Shown: positions 49,933-62,913 of the stretch, one piece after another | How the letters are laid out: each line of letters opens with the position of its first letter | Numbering within the stretch: position 1 is the first letter of the stretch | Notes under the pieces: model-generated | Told to the model about the DNA's origin: nothing | What the model saw: the letters and a program-made list of their open reading frames with translations, nothing else | Database searches by the model: none | Translations under genes and position numbers: made by a program | Assembly: GCA_023105745.1 (NCBI GenBank) | Contig: JALGQZ010000002.1 | Span: 44,010,997-44,074,996, forward strand | DNA: 64,000 nt | Source of the DNA: Austropuccinia psidii | Taxonomy: Eukaryota; Basidiomycota; Pucciniomycetes; Pucciniales; Sphaerophragmiaceae | Reading direction: 5' to 3'

Positions 49933-52900
49933 AGATTATTTTCAGAGGCCAAAGTTAAAAGAAGGAGTATTATAAATAGGAAATTAGAATGAAAGCCTCT
50001 TAATTTAGAAAATACTCAGATAACTATGTCTTTTATTGTCATGAATCAGAGATATTCTGATTGCCAGGGATTTTCCAACTATCAATCTCAAGAGTTTTTC
50101 AATCTTATAGCTTGAGATTATGAGTTGACAAAGCTATTTAACTGGGAAATGAGGAAAAATAATTTGTTTAAATCTTCTAAATATGATTTCCATAAATCAA
50201 CAAAGATACTCTACAAATTCTTGGCAGAAATTAGAGGTATGATATATCCAGCATAGATAATCTTCCAAAAGATCCTTATGTAGAAAATTATTTTTGATTC
50301 AGCTATGAGTATTTTTTTTCCACTGAAAAATTAATAATATTTTTCTCCTGAGAGTCCAAAGGGGAGAGATACAGCTTAAGGGTTAATACATACCTTCAAG
50401 AGGAAGAATTTCAATGAGCCACTGATCTTGATTTTTTTTTTACATTTTGAACAGTCTTGAACTGGAAGACTTTTATTCTTTCAGTAATTATACTCCCAAA
50501 AAACAAAATTTTCAATCCCATATAACTAAAAAATGTTTCTACCTGAAAAGGGATGAATAATATATCTTTAAAGTGTTAACAGCCACAAAATAATTTAAGA
50601 GATTTCTCAATAACCAAATCAACTCAAATGCCCAGAATATGAAAGAAGAAAAATTAGAAAGCTTTAGCTAGTTATAATGTTAATGAAGCACACCTGCCAA
50701 AACCAAAACTTTATTCACTTTGCTGTAAATTTTATTGAATTCCATTATACACACAATACTTATCAAAGGGTTTCTCCTCCTTGGGAGAATATTAAATTCT
50801 CTTATCTTGAGAAAGAATCATTATTGATGAATTTTATCGAATGTGGAGCCATTTGAATATAGGTTAAATTTTCCTCATTTCAAATTTTGATTTAACTTTG
50901 GCAAAAGAACTCATAATGAATGTTATTTTCAAAACCTCAAGAAATCTAAATAGAAAAACCAAAAAAAACCAATAAAACTCCTTAAAACTTAATTTTCAAT
51001 CCTTTCAGATCCTCCTTTTACATAAATGCAAAATTTTCCTTGTTGGAAGATAATTGAAGCTTTTTTACTGAGCAATAACTACATTCCAAGGATTTTTGAT
51101 ACAGGGATGATACAATCAAGACCAAAAAGTTATCCAAATAGCATGTAAGTACTTTCCATTTTGTGTTTATAGGCCCAGTATCATCCTTTGTAAGTACAAT
51201 TATTATTGATCATTAAAAAAATCAGTTATATTTTCTTGAATCTCTCACAGATGTTTGGATTACCCTAAAAAACATCCTTTACTAACACATATTTCAATTC
51301 TGGGGAATGATTATTTTTATATCAACCACACCACTGAGCCCCTACATGATCCAGTGAAATGCGCAAGATAAAACTTGTAACCACCCAATGAAAGAACTGA
51401 CCATTTTTTTATTATTAATTATTTCCCTCATCTACCTCAAATGTAACTACCTCCCTTTCAAAAACCCAATGGGATAATACTCTATAGGTTCTTGAAGGCT
51501 GAATAGAAATATATTGAGGCTTTGAATGTCTCCTGAATGTGAAAATTGTATTTTTAGGATAAAAAGATTCATTTTGAGCTTAAATATAATGAATATTAAA
51601 TAAAACTTTTACATTTTGAATAGAAATTTGGCTATTTAGATATTTCAGTTATGAGAATATCTCTTCAGTTCCAAATAAATAACAACACAATCTTTACTCA
51701 CATTACAAAAGAGCTGAATTGAAATTAAATAAATTTTGTATTGATCAATTGAAATGGAGCTTATCCTCTTCTTCTGAAAACAATTATTCCTTTAAGCCCA
51801 GGTTATAAGGATCTCATAAATAAATACAAAAAATACACATTATGCCTCAGCTTTTATCACTTCAGAAATCTCTATGTTCTTTTCTCATTCTTCCAGGTAA
51901 TGGAAGCCTTCACACATTTCCCTAATATCTTTTTCATTAATTGAGTTTATAATATAGCTTTCACATTCCTCACTTAATATAGAAGCCCAAGAACTACAGA
52001 AAAAAAATAGTTACTTAATTGCAAGTAATTTACAGTATATTATTTCTTAGCTTTGAGTTATCTCAACCATATATCAAATTCCTATTTTTAGGATTAAACA
52101 TGGTTTTTGGAATATGAATTTCTTAAGTTAAACTGGCAAGTCATCATATTAATATTCTTCAATCTTTGATAAATATATTCTTGACTTGAAATGGATATTT
52201 TCTTGGAATATTTTCACGTTGTACCAATAGATTAATAACTTCTTTATATTAGAATACCAATTTGGATTTATTATTTTAATTACTATCATAATTAATCAAG
52301 TGTTAATCCCTCATATACCTCAAATAAGATGGGATTTATAATTTGGTTCTATAGCTTCAGCAGATGAATAATTTACTTCTTTGGTGCTCAAAAAAAATTG
52401 AGCATTACAAACACAAGCCCATATTTCTTCACCATTAAATGTAAATTTGAAGATCTTTCAATGTATCTCCATCAAGAGTCCTTTCTTATACTTACAATGA
52501 TTTTGTTTGTGTCATCACCAATTAATATGGAATTGAACAACAATTCCTGTTCTCTTATTATAAAATTCTATCCAAATATCAAACTGACAAGTGGAAATTT
52601 TTGAATGGTTGGATTGATACATTCCTATCTCTTTAATGTTGAAATATCCAAATTCTAATAAGATCACATTATCCAGAAGAAATTCTTTCAAGATTATAGA
52701 AAGATTTATTTTAAATATTATTTTTATTCTTTTTTATGTTTTTGAAATAGTAATCATTTTAAAGCATTTTTTCATTTATGCATATTTCTAAAAGGAAATT
52801 TCAGATCTATTTAGATCAATAGTTTTTCATGGAGAAAAGGACAATTAATTAAATTTAACAAAGGGAGAAATGTAATGATAGTGGTAAGATATTAAATCCT

Positions 52901-53680
52901 TCCCTCTGAGTGCCGATTGTTTTCTGGTTGATGCAGGTAAGCGTAACCTGAAAAGGGATTAAGGAGCGAATATATAGTCTTTTGAGATGTGAATATTTTT
53001 CAAAATAGAATTTTTATGATAGAAAATCTTTTTTACTATGTAAATGAAATTAGTATAATTAAATACTACAATTAACTCTCAAGTAATTTAACACTGTGTT
53101 TCAAGTAAGTGATAGAAATTAGACAGAAAATTAATAAAATAAATTGGATAATAAAAACTTAGAATGATTTCAAGAAATAGTTCATTTGCTATAATTGATA
53201 CCTAGTTTTCTAGATTGAAATATTTACTATTTCAATATATAAGTCAAGAAAAGAAAGAATGAAGCTTTAAATGACAGGTGAAAAATTGAAAAATATGATT
53301 TTTTTTATTTAGATGATACATTTTCTTTTAAAAGGTAAATTGTTTAATGTATTATTGTAAATGCGCTTTTACAAGCTTGATAATTAGACCATTAAAAGAT
53401 AAATTTCTGAAAAAGGAAAGGAATTTAATTCCAAAATAAACATGTTGTATGATGAGGTATTTTATGTTACTGAATTGCAAGATTTTTTCCTTAATTTCAC
53501 TTTATAACTAGCCATATAATATAGTCAAATAGGCAGGTTTTGTGGCTTAAATCTCAAACAATCAATAAGGGGATTCACTTTTTATTTTGAATTTTCCCTT
53601 ATTTCTGGGAATATAAATAAATAAATTAGAAAGAGCTCTTTTAATTTGAATCATAACACCTATAACGGCCAAATACAGCT
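49933..53680. other. AT-rich DNA, possibly old transposon debris
   Basis: No gene is supported. On the minus strand, 51400-51500 reads RTYRVLSHWVFEREVVTFEV, vaguely like the end of a copia-type integrase. A protein-like stretch with KWKVLTCYLDNFLVLIVSS follows at lower coordinates (51050-51180) on the same strand. Stops interrupt both and I cannot assign them. The remaining sequence shows nothing recognisable. Confidence 0.3.
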
Positions 53681-56411
53681 CTTTCAAGAGAAAATCATTG
53701 GTCTTTATTCATAATTGTACATCTTGTATGCACCTGAGAGGAAAATATTTCATTTTACTCCATCAATTTTCCTCTGTGCGAAATCATGAAAAAGCACAAA
53801 ATTCTACCAGACAAAAGAATTCTGAGGACCTTTTTATATATCTCATCCCTCAGAATGCTGTAGAGGCCCAATTATGTACACTAGTACATAATTGTATCAC
53901 ATCTAGAGTCCTGAAGCGTAATATATAGCATTTAAATTTAACTTTAGTTATTAGCCTAAAATAACCCATATAAATTACTAATTTTTTACCTTGAAAGATA
54001 TTTCATGAATTATTCATGTGATATTGTAAACTAAGATAATATTGATCCTTACAAAGGTTCTTGAATTTTATTTCAATGTATCTCACCTCAAAGTATATCC
54101 TACTATTACAATTATGTACAGGTGTGAATAATTGTACCATTTTAAAGTGGATGGAGCATTCATTTTTCTACTTCAAAGTAGTTTCATTTCATTTGAAGTA
54201 CTCAAAAAACTTTAATTATTCATATAGGTTTCTCTGAACAACCAGACATAATTGAGCCATACATAGTTTTTAAAGGTCCTATCAGTGTATTTAAACTCTC
54301 AGTCTATTCTGAGGGTTGAATTTTGTACGGGCGTACATAATTGCACCATTTTCAAATCCATGAAGAAATACCCTAGATATTTTTTGTAATTTTTTTTGAT
54401 CTCATTATTCATATAAATGATTCATTTTTTCATACTGAAAGAATTTCAGAAATTATCAATTTTTTAAGAATGACTAATCCTGAATCTCCAGAGGATTTCA
54501 GGTTTATATATGCTAGCCAATCCAAGATAAAATGAATTTTTGAATTTCATTAAATGCAGTTTGTATATGGAAATTTATTTTTCAATGATAGATATTATTT
54601 ATGTCTAAAAGAAAATTGATCTTCCATTTCAAATGTTTCATAAAATGGAAATAATTACTCATACCCATCTTTGTTAAGAGGATACACATTTCCTCTTTCA
54701 AGAGGATAGCATTAATTTTTGTTGCTAATTTCCCATCTTTTGTTCAGAAGAGGGAGAAATGCTTTATTTGACTTTTAACATGTTTCTTTGTGTGATATTA
54801 TTAAAAGCACACAATCTCACAAAAAAGAAGAGATTTGAGGAACTTTGTATATATTTGAGCTCTCAGATTGCTCTGAGGTGAAATTATGTATTCCGTACAT
54901 AATTGAATCGCCTCTAGAGGCCTGAAGCATAACATATTGTATTTTCGTCTAGTTGGATTATTTTAGCATGAAATAATATATATTGAGTACAAATTTGCTA
55001 TTCTCAAAGATATTTCATAAACAATTAATGTGATACGGAAAATTAAGACAGAATTGAGATTTACATACGTGCTTAAATGGGATGTAAATATATTTCAGCT
55101 CACATTCTGGACTAGGGCTGAAATTATGTCCAGAAGTACATAATTGCACCATTTACAAGTGAATGGAGCATTCATTTGTCTAAATCCAAGTAGCTTAATC
55201 TCTTTTGACATCAAAAAATTCATACAAAAAATTCATTTGAAATACTCAAACAGCTTTAAGAATTGCCTTATGTAGTTCTGAACATCCAGAAATAATGGAG
55301 ACATACAAAGAAGTTAAAGGTTCCATGAGTGTATTTGAGCTCTCAGGATACTTTGAGGGTCAAATTATGTAACGGGCTTACATAATTGCTTCATTTTCAA
55401 AGGCCTGAAAGAATACTCTAAGAGTATTTTGTCACAATATTGTTTTCTGATCTCATTCCATTTTTCATAACATAAGAATTTCAGATATCATTAATTTTTC
55501 TAAGAATGACTATTCCTGCATCTCAAGAGGATGAAAAATCTATAAGTTTTAGCCAAATCAAGAGAATGTGTAGTTTTTAATTTAATTCCACATGGCTTAA
55601 TTATGTGAATTTATTTTTTTGATAATGAAGGTGATTTTACATTACAAATGAGCCTTCAAAATGGATATCACAACTTCTATCAGTTCCAAACTCTTTCAAG
55701 AGGAATTTATTGAATTTTTTCACTGATTTTTCATATGGTATGAAGAATAGAGAGATGTTTTTATTTGACTTTATACATGTTTCATTAAATGAGATTATGG
55801 AAAACAACAGAATTTTACCAAAACAAATTTGAGGACCGTTGTATATATTTGAGCTCTCAGAATTCATTGCGGTTGGAATTATGTGCGCTAATACATAATT
55901 GTATCACATCTAGAGGCCTTAGACATGAAATATGGTATTTTGATTCAATCTGAGAATTTTAGCATGAAATAACTCATAAATTAACCATTTTTTATCCAAA
56001 ATATTTCATGAATTATTCATGTGTTGTGAGATATTCAGACATAATTGAGCCCTAAATAAGTGCTTAAATAGACTTAAAATTTATTTCAGCTCACATTTAG
56101 GCCTAGGATTGAATTATTAATAGGTGTAAATAATTCAATCCTTTCCACTTAGTTGTATATTTTCTGATTATGGTTTAATATAAATTCGAATCCCATTATA
56201 GAAAGATCAATTCTTCATTTTCATACATAATTACACATCTTCAAAGCGCCTAGTGGCACAATTTATGGCGTTTATTTAATAAATTCTCTATTATTTGAAT
56301 GTCTCAGAAGCTTCTTGACTTCAAAAAGCCAAGTAATTTAATATTTATTCATCATATTTGAGATTTGAGGATTTCCTGGGTATTCAATTATGTAAGCACA
56401 TGTCTGATTGC
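53681..56411. repeat. About 1-kb tandem repeat with palindromic stations
   Basis: Three head-to-tail units begin at CTCTTTCAAGAG positions 53681, 54693 and 55691 (periods 1012 and 998); the third is incomplete. Each carries ATTTGAGGA-C-TT-TATAT, then CTCTCAGA...TCTGAGG, and three palindromes built on AATTATGTAC...GTACATAATT. Nine such stations are seen at about 53869, 54109, 54319, 54881, 55121, 55361, 55877, 56107 and 56385. The first has perfect 11-bp arms (CAATTATGTAC, loop ACTA), and the eighth has perfect 12-bp arms (GATTGAATTATT). Stations are about 215-270 bp apart within a unit and about 520-560 bp apart between units. No protein is encoded. The open frames 53698-53928 and 55637-55867 are incidental. 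Confidence 0.85.
53869..53894. repeat. Perfect 11-bp-arm palindrome, station 1 of the array
   Basis: CAATTATGTAC (53869-53879), loop ACTA, GTACATAATTG (53884-53894). It is the best-preserved member of the nine stations in the tandem array and could form a cruciform or bind a dimeric protein. Confidence 0.9.
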
Positions 56412-59289
56412 ACAATAACTGAGAATTTGGGGAAATAAGTGATTTCCTTTTTTATTGGATTAGTTTCGAAATGAGGTAATTAAAATGAACAATAAATGCC
56501 ACAATTACCCTTAGAAAATATGCATGTGCTTAAATCAATTTCTGATCATTCGATTTTTACAAATCTAAGAGGAAGAAAGAGAACCAAAATCATATCTAAT
56601 ATATTTTAGGAAAATTGTGCATTTGTAATATCTACTCCTAGAATAGTTTTCAAATATTTGCTTCAAAAAAATAATTAAATGTTTTAAATTGGTTCATAAT
56701 GAATTTAAATCACACATTTTTTAGAGAAATAGAAAAGGGTTAATTCAGGTACTTTTATGAAAGATATTAAATGTTTCATTAAACATAAATACACAAAGCT
56801 ATTGAATATTTATCTTGATTAATGATTTGATATAATCTAGTTCTTTACATTGAACTATTAATATTTCAATTATTCCCAAGAATGAATTATTGAAATGACT
56901 CCTTAATGTATATATTTAATAGGATTTGATTTCCTCAATAATAATTAAATATGATAGTGTTTAAATTTTCAAGCCTCTTCAAATTACAAAAGGCTCAGAT
57001 ATACTTACACAGAGGGGTAACTTTCTTATCTGATGGAGTTGAAATTGATGATAATTGAGAACCGAAATTTGAAAATGAAAAACATGATTTATGAAGAAAT
57101 ATTCAAAGAAGATATCTACAAATAAATCAAAACAAAACTAACCTTCATTAGGCTTGCTATGGCACAGGAAAAAAATCAGTTCTACAAAACATGAATTAAA
57201 ATTTTCAAAAACATACTTTTGTTTTCGTTAGAAGATTTCCCTTTAAGTACTTCTAAGTAGTGACCTTATCAAAAAATATATTATTTATTTCAAAATAAGT
57301 ACACTATTATAATATAGCTTTATTAAGAACATTATGATATACCTAAGAGGTCCCAATGTGCACATACATTGCATTCGTAGAATTATTAATACTTATTGAT
57401 TTCTTTTCTAAATACATTCAGTGTTAACTTGATATTAATCTTTTATATTTCAAAGAATTGGATGGTGAAATTTCTCAATAAACCTTGTGAGAAGAGCTTC
57501 AGTAAGAAAGCGAATTTTAATGAGCCATGTAAGATGTAACTCCAAATGTAGAAGCTTGTGTTTTTTCTGATTATAGAGATTTATGAAAGAATCATTTTCT
57601 TGGTAAGCTACTAATTGAATTTTTATTGAGGACTTCTTTATCATATTTGAAAGAATGTGATATCTGAAAATAGAAATATAAAGTATAAATTGGTTTCTTT
57701 TTTTTCAAATAATATTCAAAACATCCAGGCTCAAAATCTACTTCGAGGAAAGTGAAATAAAACAGATCCGAAAATTCAATTATTTATCAAAATCTAATAA
57801 ACTGAGATTTGTTTTTGTAATAGATTACTTCACTTGGCTCATAAGATCATCTCACCAAATCCAAATAAACTAATATCAAAATATTTAACTTCCTCTAAAA
57901 TAATCTCAAAGGAGCACAAGCTCTTGATAGGGGAGCTATCTTAAAACATAATTCTTTCAGTATTGGATTCTGTATGCAAATACTACAGGAAAATTCAGCT
58001 TTCAACCATTTAGTCTTTTGTCGAAATAAAAGATTTCTCAGATTTATTATATAGCCATGCCTCATTTTAGTCAGTAGAAGAAAATCTATTCAAAATCCAG
58101 AAAACTCTCAGTGATGAAAATATTCCTATTTATGTCTTTTGAAAACTATTACACAGAGTTTAGTGGTATATAGCCCATGATTTCTCTCAAAGACTTAAAT
58201 GAAGAAAAACCAAATATCTATAATTCACAAGTTTCAATAAATAACAAAAGAGATTAACATAAAGTTAAAGTATATGCCTCTCAGAAGCTTTAATGCATTT
58301 TAAAACATGAGGAATATCCTTTATCTGAGGAAATTTGTGTAAAATATACGCCCCATTATACAATCATTTTCTTATTGAATCAACCAAAACTTCAAATTAC
58401 AAGTGGAAAATGGGAAAACCAATTATTCATGATATAATATTAGATATTGATTATAAAATATGAGAAATATTATTTTTTTGAAGAATACAAGAGAAACCTT
58501 ATTGAACCCTTTTGCACATGAAAAAAGAATATCCCAAGATTACATGGGTATATGAGAGAGTTTACTTATATTGATACCTATTGGATTTTTAGTATTTATT
58601 ATTTAATTATTTAACAAAAAATATTCATTCAGGTTGATACACTTTGTACTCTAAAAGGAATTTGTTTTGGCAAATACCTTTGAGAATTATATATCATATA
58701 ATGATATTTCTAAGAGTGTTATCATTTGAAGATTGAGATATTTCTCAATTGGAGATGTATTTCATATCTATTTTAAATATATATGTATTAAAATTTATGT
58801 AGAAAGCCTTCATGAATATGCCTTGTTAATCTTCACAGTGAGCTGTACTGCATTTGATACTGAGCTAACTTGAATATGAAGACAAGGATATGATTTACCT
58901 TGATTCTGAGTACAATAGCATATAAAAAAAGAACATCAGGTTTGGGTTATTTCTAATTTCACTTGAAAATGAGAATTTAGATATTATTGAATTGAATTCC
59001 AAGTTAATGCAGAAATACAAATAAACATCATTGCAGGGACCTGTAGGTAAATCTCAACCAGTCTCTCCTATAGGCTTCCTCAAAGAGGATTATTCTCCAC
59101 TTCAACCTATTTGAGATGATGAAACTTCCAATATGATTTTTGGATCACTTTTTTCATATGTATATTTATTGAGGAAGCTTTCATTGTCTTGAGTAATGGA
59201 TACAAATATTTGAAATGGAATGTCAGGCTGAGTCTATGATGAAGCTATGATAATAGTATTTACAGCGTTAAATATGACTTTGGAATGGT
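56412..59289. other. AT-rich intergenic DNA
   Basis: No gene, RNA gene or assignable repeat is seen. The minus-strand open frame 57450-57644 has no recognisable features. Confidence 0.45.
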
Positions 59290-60261
59290 TGTGAACCTTT
59301 GAGATATGACCACATACCCAAAAAAGTCACAAGAAATATTTAATATAATTATACATTAAAAATAAGTACTTTTAAAATACAAAAATACCATAAATTGACA
59401 TAAAACTTGGTTTAACTTAAAACCCAATGAATAAACATGTGAAATAAATTATACCATTGGATTCCCCATGGTAAAATACACATATACCATTTTTATGGCA
59501 TATCTGTAAAGTCAATATTTAATAAGTTATAAGTAATAATACCTTATAAAATACACAAATCCTTATTTATTTCAAACACCAATGAGACAGAATGTGAAAT
59601 AAATGGTACCAGTGGATTCTCCATAAAATTCCACATATAAAACAATTAAGAAGCTAAGCTTAAAACTCAATACTTAAGGAATTAACCTGAATATATGCAC
59701 TTTTTTGGTCAATGCATATATTCAGGGATTTTAGCTAATATCGCTTGAATTCTACATGATAGAGTGATGAACCAAAAATAAAGTCATCACTTAATTACTG
59801 TAGGAATACAGAAATGAAGTTTATTTCACAAGTTATAAACAAGGTTAAAACCTGTAAGGAATTATTGATCAAAATCAACAGAGCTGTTGACCACTTTGTT
59901 GTGAAAGTGGTCCAAACTTAAAAAAAAGTGGACGGTTGGATTCTACTAGTTCATTCGTGAAGAATGATGTATGGTTTACTATAATATTCCAGGTATAACC
60001 CCTTGAAATCATGGTTTGAAGTTTAAAATATTAAATTTTGATAGAAAAGATGAGTTACAAGAAAAATCATCAAAAATAGAGTTTTGATGATGTAATGAAA
60101 TGCTCTTGGAAGCATAATAGGGTTATGCCAAGCTATTAGAATTCACTCTCTGAATGGCTGTAGCGTGTAAATCTTAAAAGTTGTTAAGGATCAAAGTTTG
60201 AGCTTAATTTGATCATTTATGATCACTCACTGTAACCTTAAATCAAGTTTAACAGTCATAT
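59290..60261 (+). mobile_element. Family-3-type LTR, interrupted at its right
   Basis: It begins TGTGAACCTTTGAGATATGA and matches, in order, the minus-strand fragment 32950-33809 (TCCATAAAATTCC; the ATATATGCAC pair; CAAAAATAGAGTTTTGATG; CACTGTAACCTTAA). It is cut at 60261, where a family-1 LTR starts. The remaining 3' part of this LTR was not found to the right, so it is lost or very diverged. Confidence 0.72.
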
Positions 60262-62150
60262 TGTGGGAACTCCTCTGCATGTGGGATAAAATGAGGCAGT
60301 ACCTGGAAGGGGAAATTACAAGAAAACAGTTTTGAATTTCTGTTTGGAACTTGTAACCCTTGCTCTGCTTGTGTGCTAGAATAATCTAGACTGCCCTTCC
60401 TAATATGCTAAGTTATCTTTACTGAGTTCACCAAATCAATTTTATTATTGATAGTGGCTTGATCAGAAAATAGTAGACTCAACAATCTCTAATCAGACTT
60501 TGCTCTACTCAAAACAATGGTTATTTAAAACCTTAACAAATAAATTCTTTTTAAAACTTTCAGCAGGCTGAGTGGATTCCACCAGATGATAGTACAGCAA
60601 TATATAAAATAATTTAATAACTAAAATAAATAAAAAAGAACAGGAAACACTATCTTCTAATACAAAACCACAAAATATTCTTTTCTTGATAATTCTTTAA
60701 TAAATATAGAAACTAATAGCTAGGATAACAACAATCTTCAATTCTCTAAAATGATAAACTTGAAAAGGATAAAAATATATTTCAAGCCCTTTTGATGTGA
60801 TTGATGAGATAATACTCTAATAATTGCTAATAATTTAGTATAATATGGGTAGTTTAATGTTATGTTTTGTGTTTTGATTTAATAATATATTATATGATCT
60901 CTTATGGTCCTTTTTTTTTGATAATAATACTAGCTAACTGCTTTAGGTTTAATATTAATCTTAACTAAACACTAAAGTATTTAATTTTATTTTGTTCCTT
61001 GATGATAATTTATTAGGGATTACCCAATAAATACAAGTCCACTTTTATTTTAAAAGTAGTAAAATTACTTTGGTTGTGCAGGTTTTGTTTTAAAACAAGC
61101 AAAATTACTCTCTTCGAGGAAGTTTACAACAAAAACTAGCCCAAAACTAATTATAATGGTTAGGTTTTATTTTAAAGCCTACAAAATTACTTTGTTTTGA
61201 TGGTTTTATTTTAAAACTCTCTAAAAATTACTTTTAAGGATTTAAACACTAAACTCCAGAGACGCCTTGCTCATAAGCTTCAAGCTTTAAGATCCTAATT
61301 AAATAAGGCACTAGTCTACCTGCTAGTAAGGGATGAATTAAAGTCATTTCACACTATTGGTTCTCTTGATCTATGTCAACAACAAACCTCAGTTACTAGG
61401 CTTAATTTATCAAAAATTTCTAGTATACCTCCTAGAAGAGGGATCAGAAAAAATAAATTCAATTTACAATTTCTAGATGGGGAAAAGGGAAAAAGTGGGA
61501 GAGAGGGCCTCTATTTATAGCCGTGGGGCCCTCCATAGGAGTGAAAAAAAGAGGGGCCTTAGAAATTCTCAGCCTCTGGTGGCTGTGAAAAGCTGTGCAA
61601 ACTTTAATTTTGGATTTTCAGGGCAACGTGTTGTGACGTGACATGAGTCTGGATTTTTGACCAATCAGATTGCTTCACTTGACTTTTCATAATGACGTGA
61701 CGTGTTTCTAACCAATCAGATCAATTCATTCTTCCCTCACCTATTCACATGATGTGTTTGTGACATGTGGCTGTGAAATACATTCCAACCTTAATTTCTG
61801 GCCCCGGAACCCTTATCTCCATGTATTACTCAATTTATTAATAATCTGGCAGCTGATTTCCCAGTATTATAGTTTTCTAGCTTCCTGTATTACTCATTGA
61901 CCTATATTACCTATATTACCTATATTACCTGTATGCTTCCTGAAAATTCCTAAATCTTTTATATCCCAAAATTTCCTAAATCTTCTTAAAACTTCTTAAA
62001 ACTTCCCAAAACTTCTTAAAACTTCCTAAAACTTCTTAAAACTTCCAGAAATTTCATTTTCCTAAAATTCCCAATTCTTAGAATGTTGCCACTGTGGCTT
62101 GAACCCATAACATTTCCAGATCTCAGCTTCAGAGATCCTCCTTAATAACA
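60262..62150 (-). mobile_element. Family-1 LTR, minus strand, right end unclear
   Basis: It starts TGTGGGAACTCCTCTGCATG and follows the copy at 45540 closely to about 62110 (GGCAGTACCTGGAAGGGG; CAGCAGGCTGAGTGGATTCC; GAGAGGGCCTCTATTTATAG; CAGCCTCTGGTGGCTGTG). The inverted TATA box is at 61511-61520. The expected terminal ATACCACA is not present. A weak GGTATTGTAATAACC at about 62425-62439 may be its decayed end. No duplication of the left flank CATAT is seen. Confidence 0.75.
61902..62051. repeat. Two minisatellites inside the family-1 LTR
   Basis: CTATATTAC is repeated three times at 61902-61928. An ACTTCTTAAA unit, varying to ACTTCCTAAA and ACTTCCCAAA, is repeated about six times at 61980-62050. 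The equivalent stretch at 47130-47210 of the other copy has only one or two units, so both arrays expanded here. Confidence 0.8.
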
Positions 62151-62164
62151 CCCCCGGCAAGTAG

Positions 62165-62203
62165 GGTGACGTATGCATACATGCGTCACCTTGACGTATG
62201 CAT
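62165..62203. promoter_or_regulatory. TGACG near-palindrome plus third half-site
   Basis: GGTGACGTATGCA at 62165-62177 is followed by TACATGCGTCACC to 62190, a nearly symmetrical 26-bp element with TGACG half-sites facing each other. TGACGTATGCAT follows at 62192-62203. TGACG cores are typical of bZIP/ATF binding. It lies about 720 bp before the ATG of the gene at 62914. Role inferred only. Confidence 0.3.
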
Positions 62204-62463
62204 TATTGTTTGCATGGCTTTGGACATGTTCTGCTATAGTTGTAATCAGAGTTGTGCACTGTGCACCATGAATGCACTAATACTCTTTACTGTGTAATGT
62301 GTATTAAACAGTGCCCCAGTGTGCAATGTGATCTGTGCCTCTAGGTGACAAAGAGATTTACAACATAATATCTCTATGTAAATAGTACACAAGAAAGGAT
62401 AAACCTTCCAGTTCATGGAAATTGGTATTGTAATAACCTAACATCTTTAGCTTCCTTTGTCAC

Positions 62464-62697
62464 TCACGGATAATGAAAAATTCTGAAAGTTAATTCCTCA
62501 GTATTTTTGGGAGTATGAAAAGAGCCTTTGAGACAAGTGTTCCTCAGGCCTTTGTCAATTAGCTCATTTTTTGGATTTCTCTTTTCTTTACACTGCGTGG
62601 CGGAATTCTTGGTACTCCTCAAATATTGATCATAATTTCCACTCTGCTCTTTATTCCACAATAAATTCATCTCCTCCTCCAAGTAATTTGATGTCAT
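62464..62697 (-). CDS. Short hypothetical ORF, divergent from the last gene
   Basis: A 77-codon frame starts MTSNYLEEEMNLLWNKEQ on the minus strand. It is hydrophilic and less AT-biased than its surroundings, with its ATG about 220 bp from the ATG of the plus-strand gene. It has no recognised domain, signal peptide or membrane segment. It may be an exon of a divergent gene, part of a repeat, or chance. Confidence 0.2.
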   Translation of the reverse strand: MTSNYLEEEMNLLWNKEQSGNYDQYLRSTKNSATQCKEKRNPKNELIDKGLRNTCLKGSFHTPKNTEELTFRIFHYP

Positions 62698-62913
62698 TTT
62701 TTATTTGATTGGTTTGCTTTTTCTTCTTTCTTGGATTAGCTTTCACAGTTGGAAAGCTCAGTGCCTATCCCTTCTCATACCTTTATAACTTTTTTTGTTA
62801 TATCTATTACTTTTTTTCATTTTTATCTCACTTCTTTTCAGTGGAACAAGCTACTGACATGATAAAATTTCAGTCATCTGGTTCCACAATTAATCTATTA
62901 ATTAATATTACCT

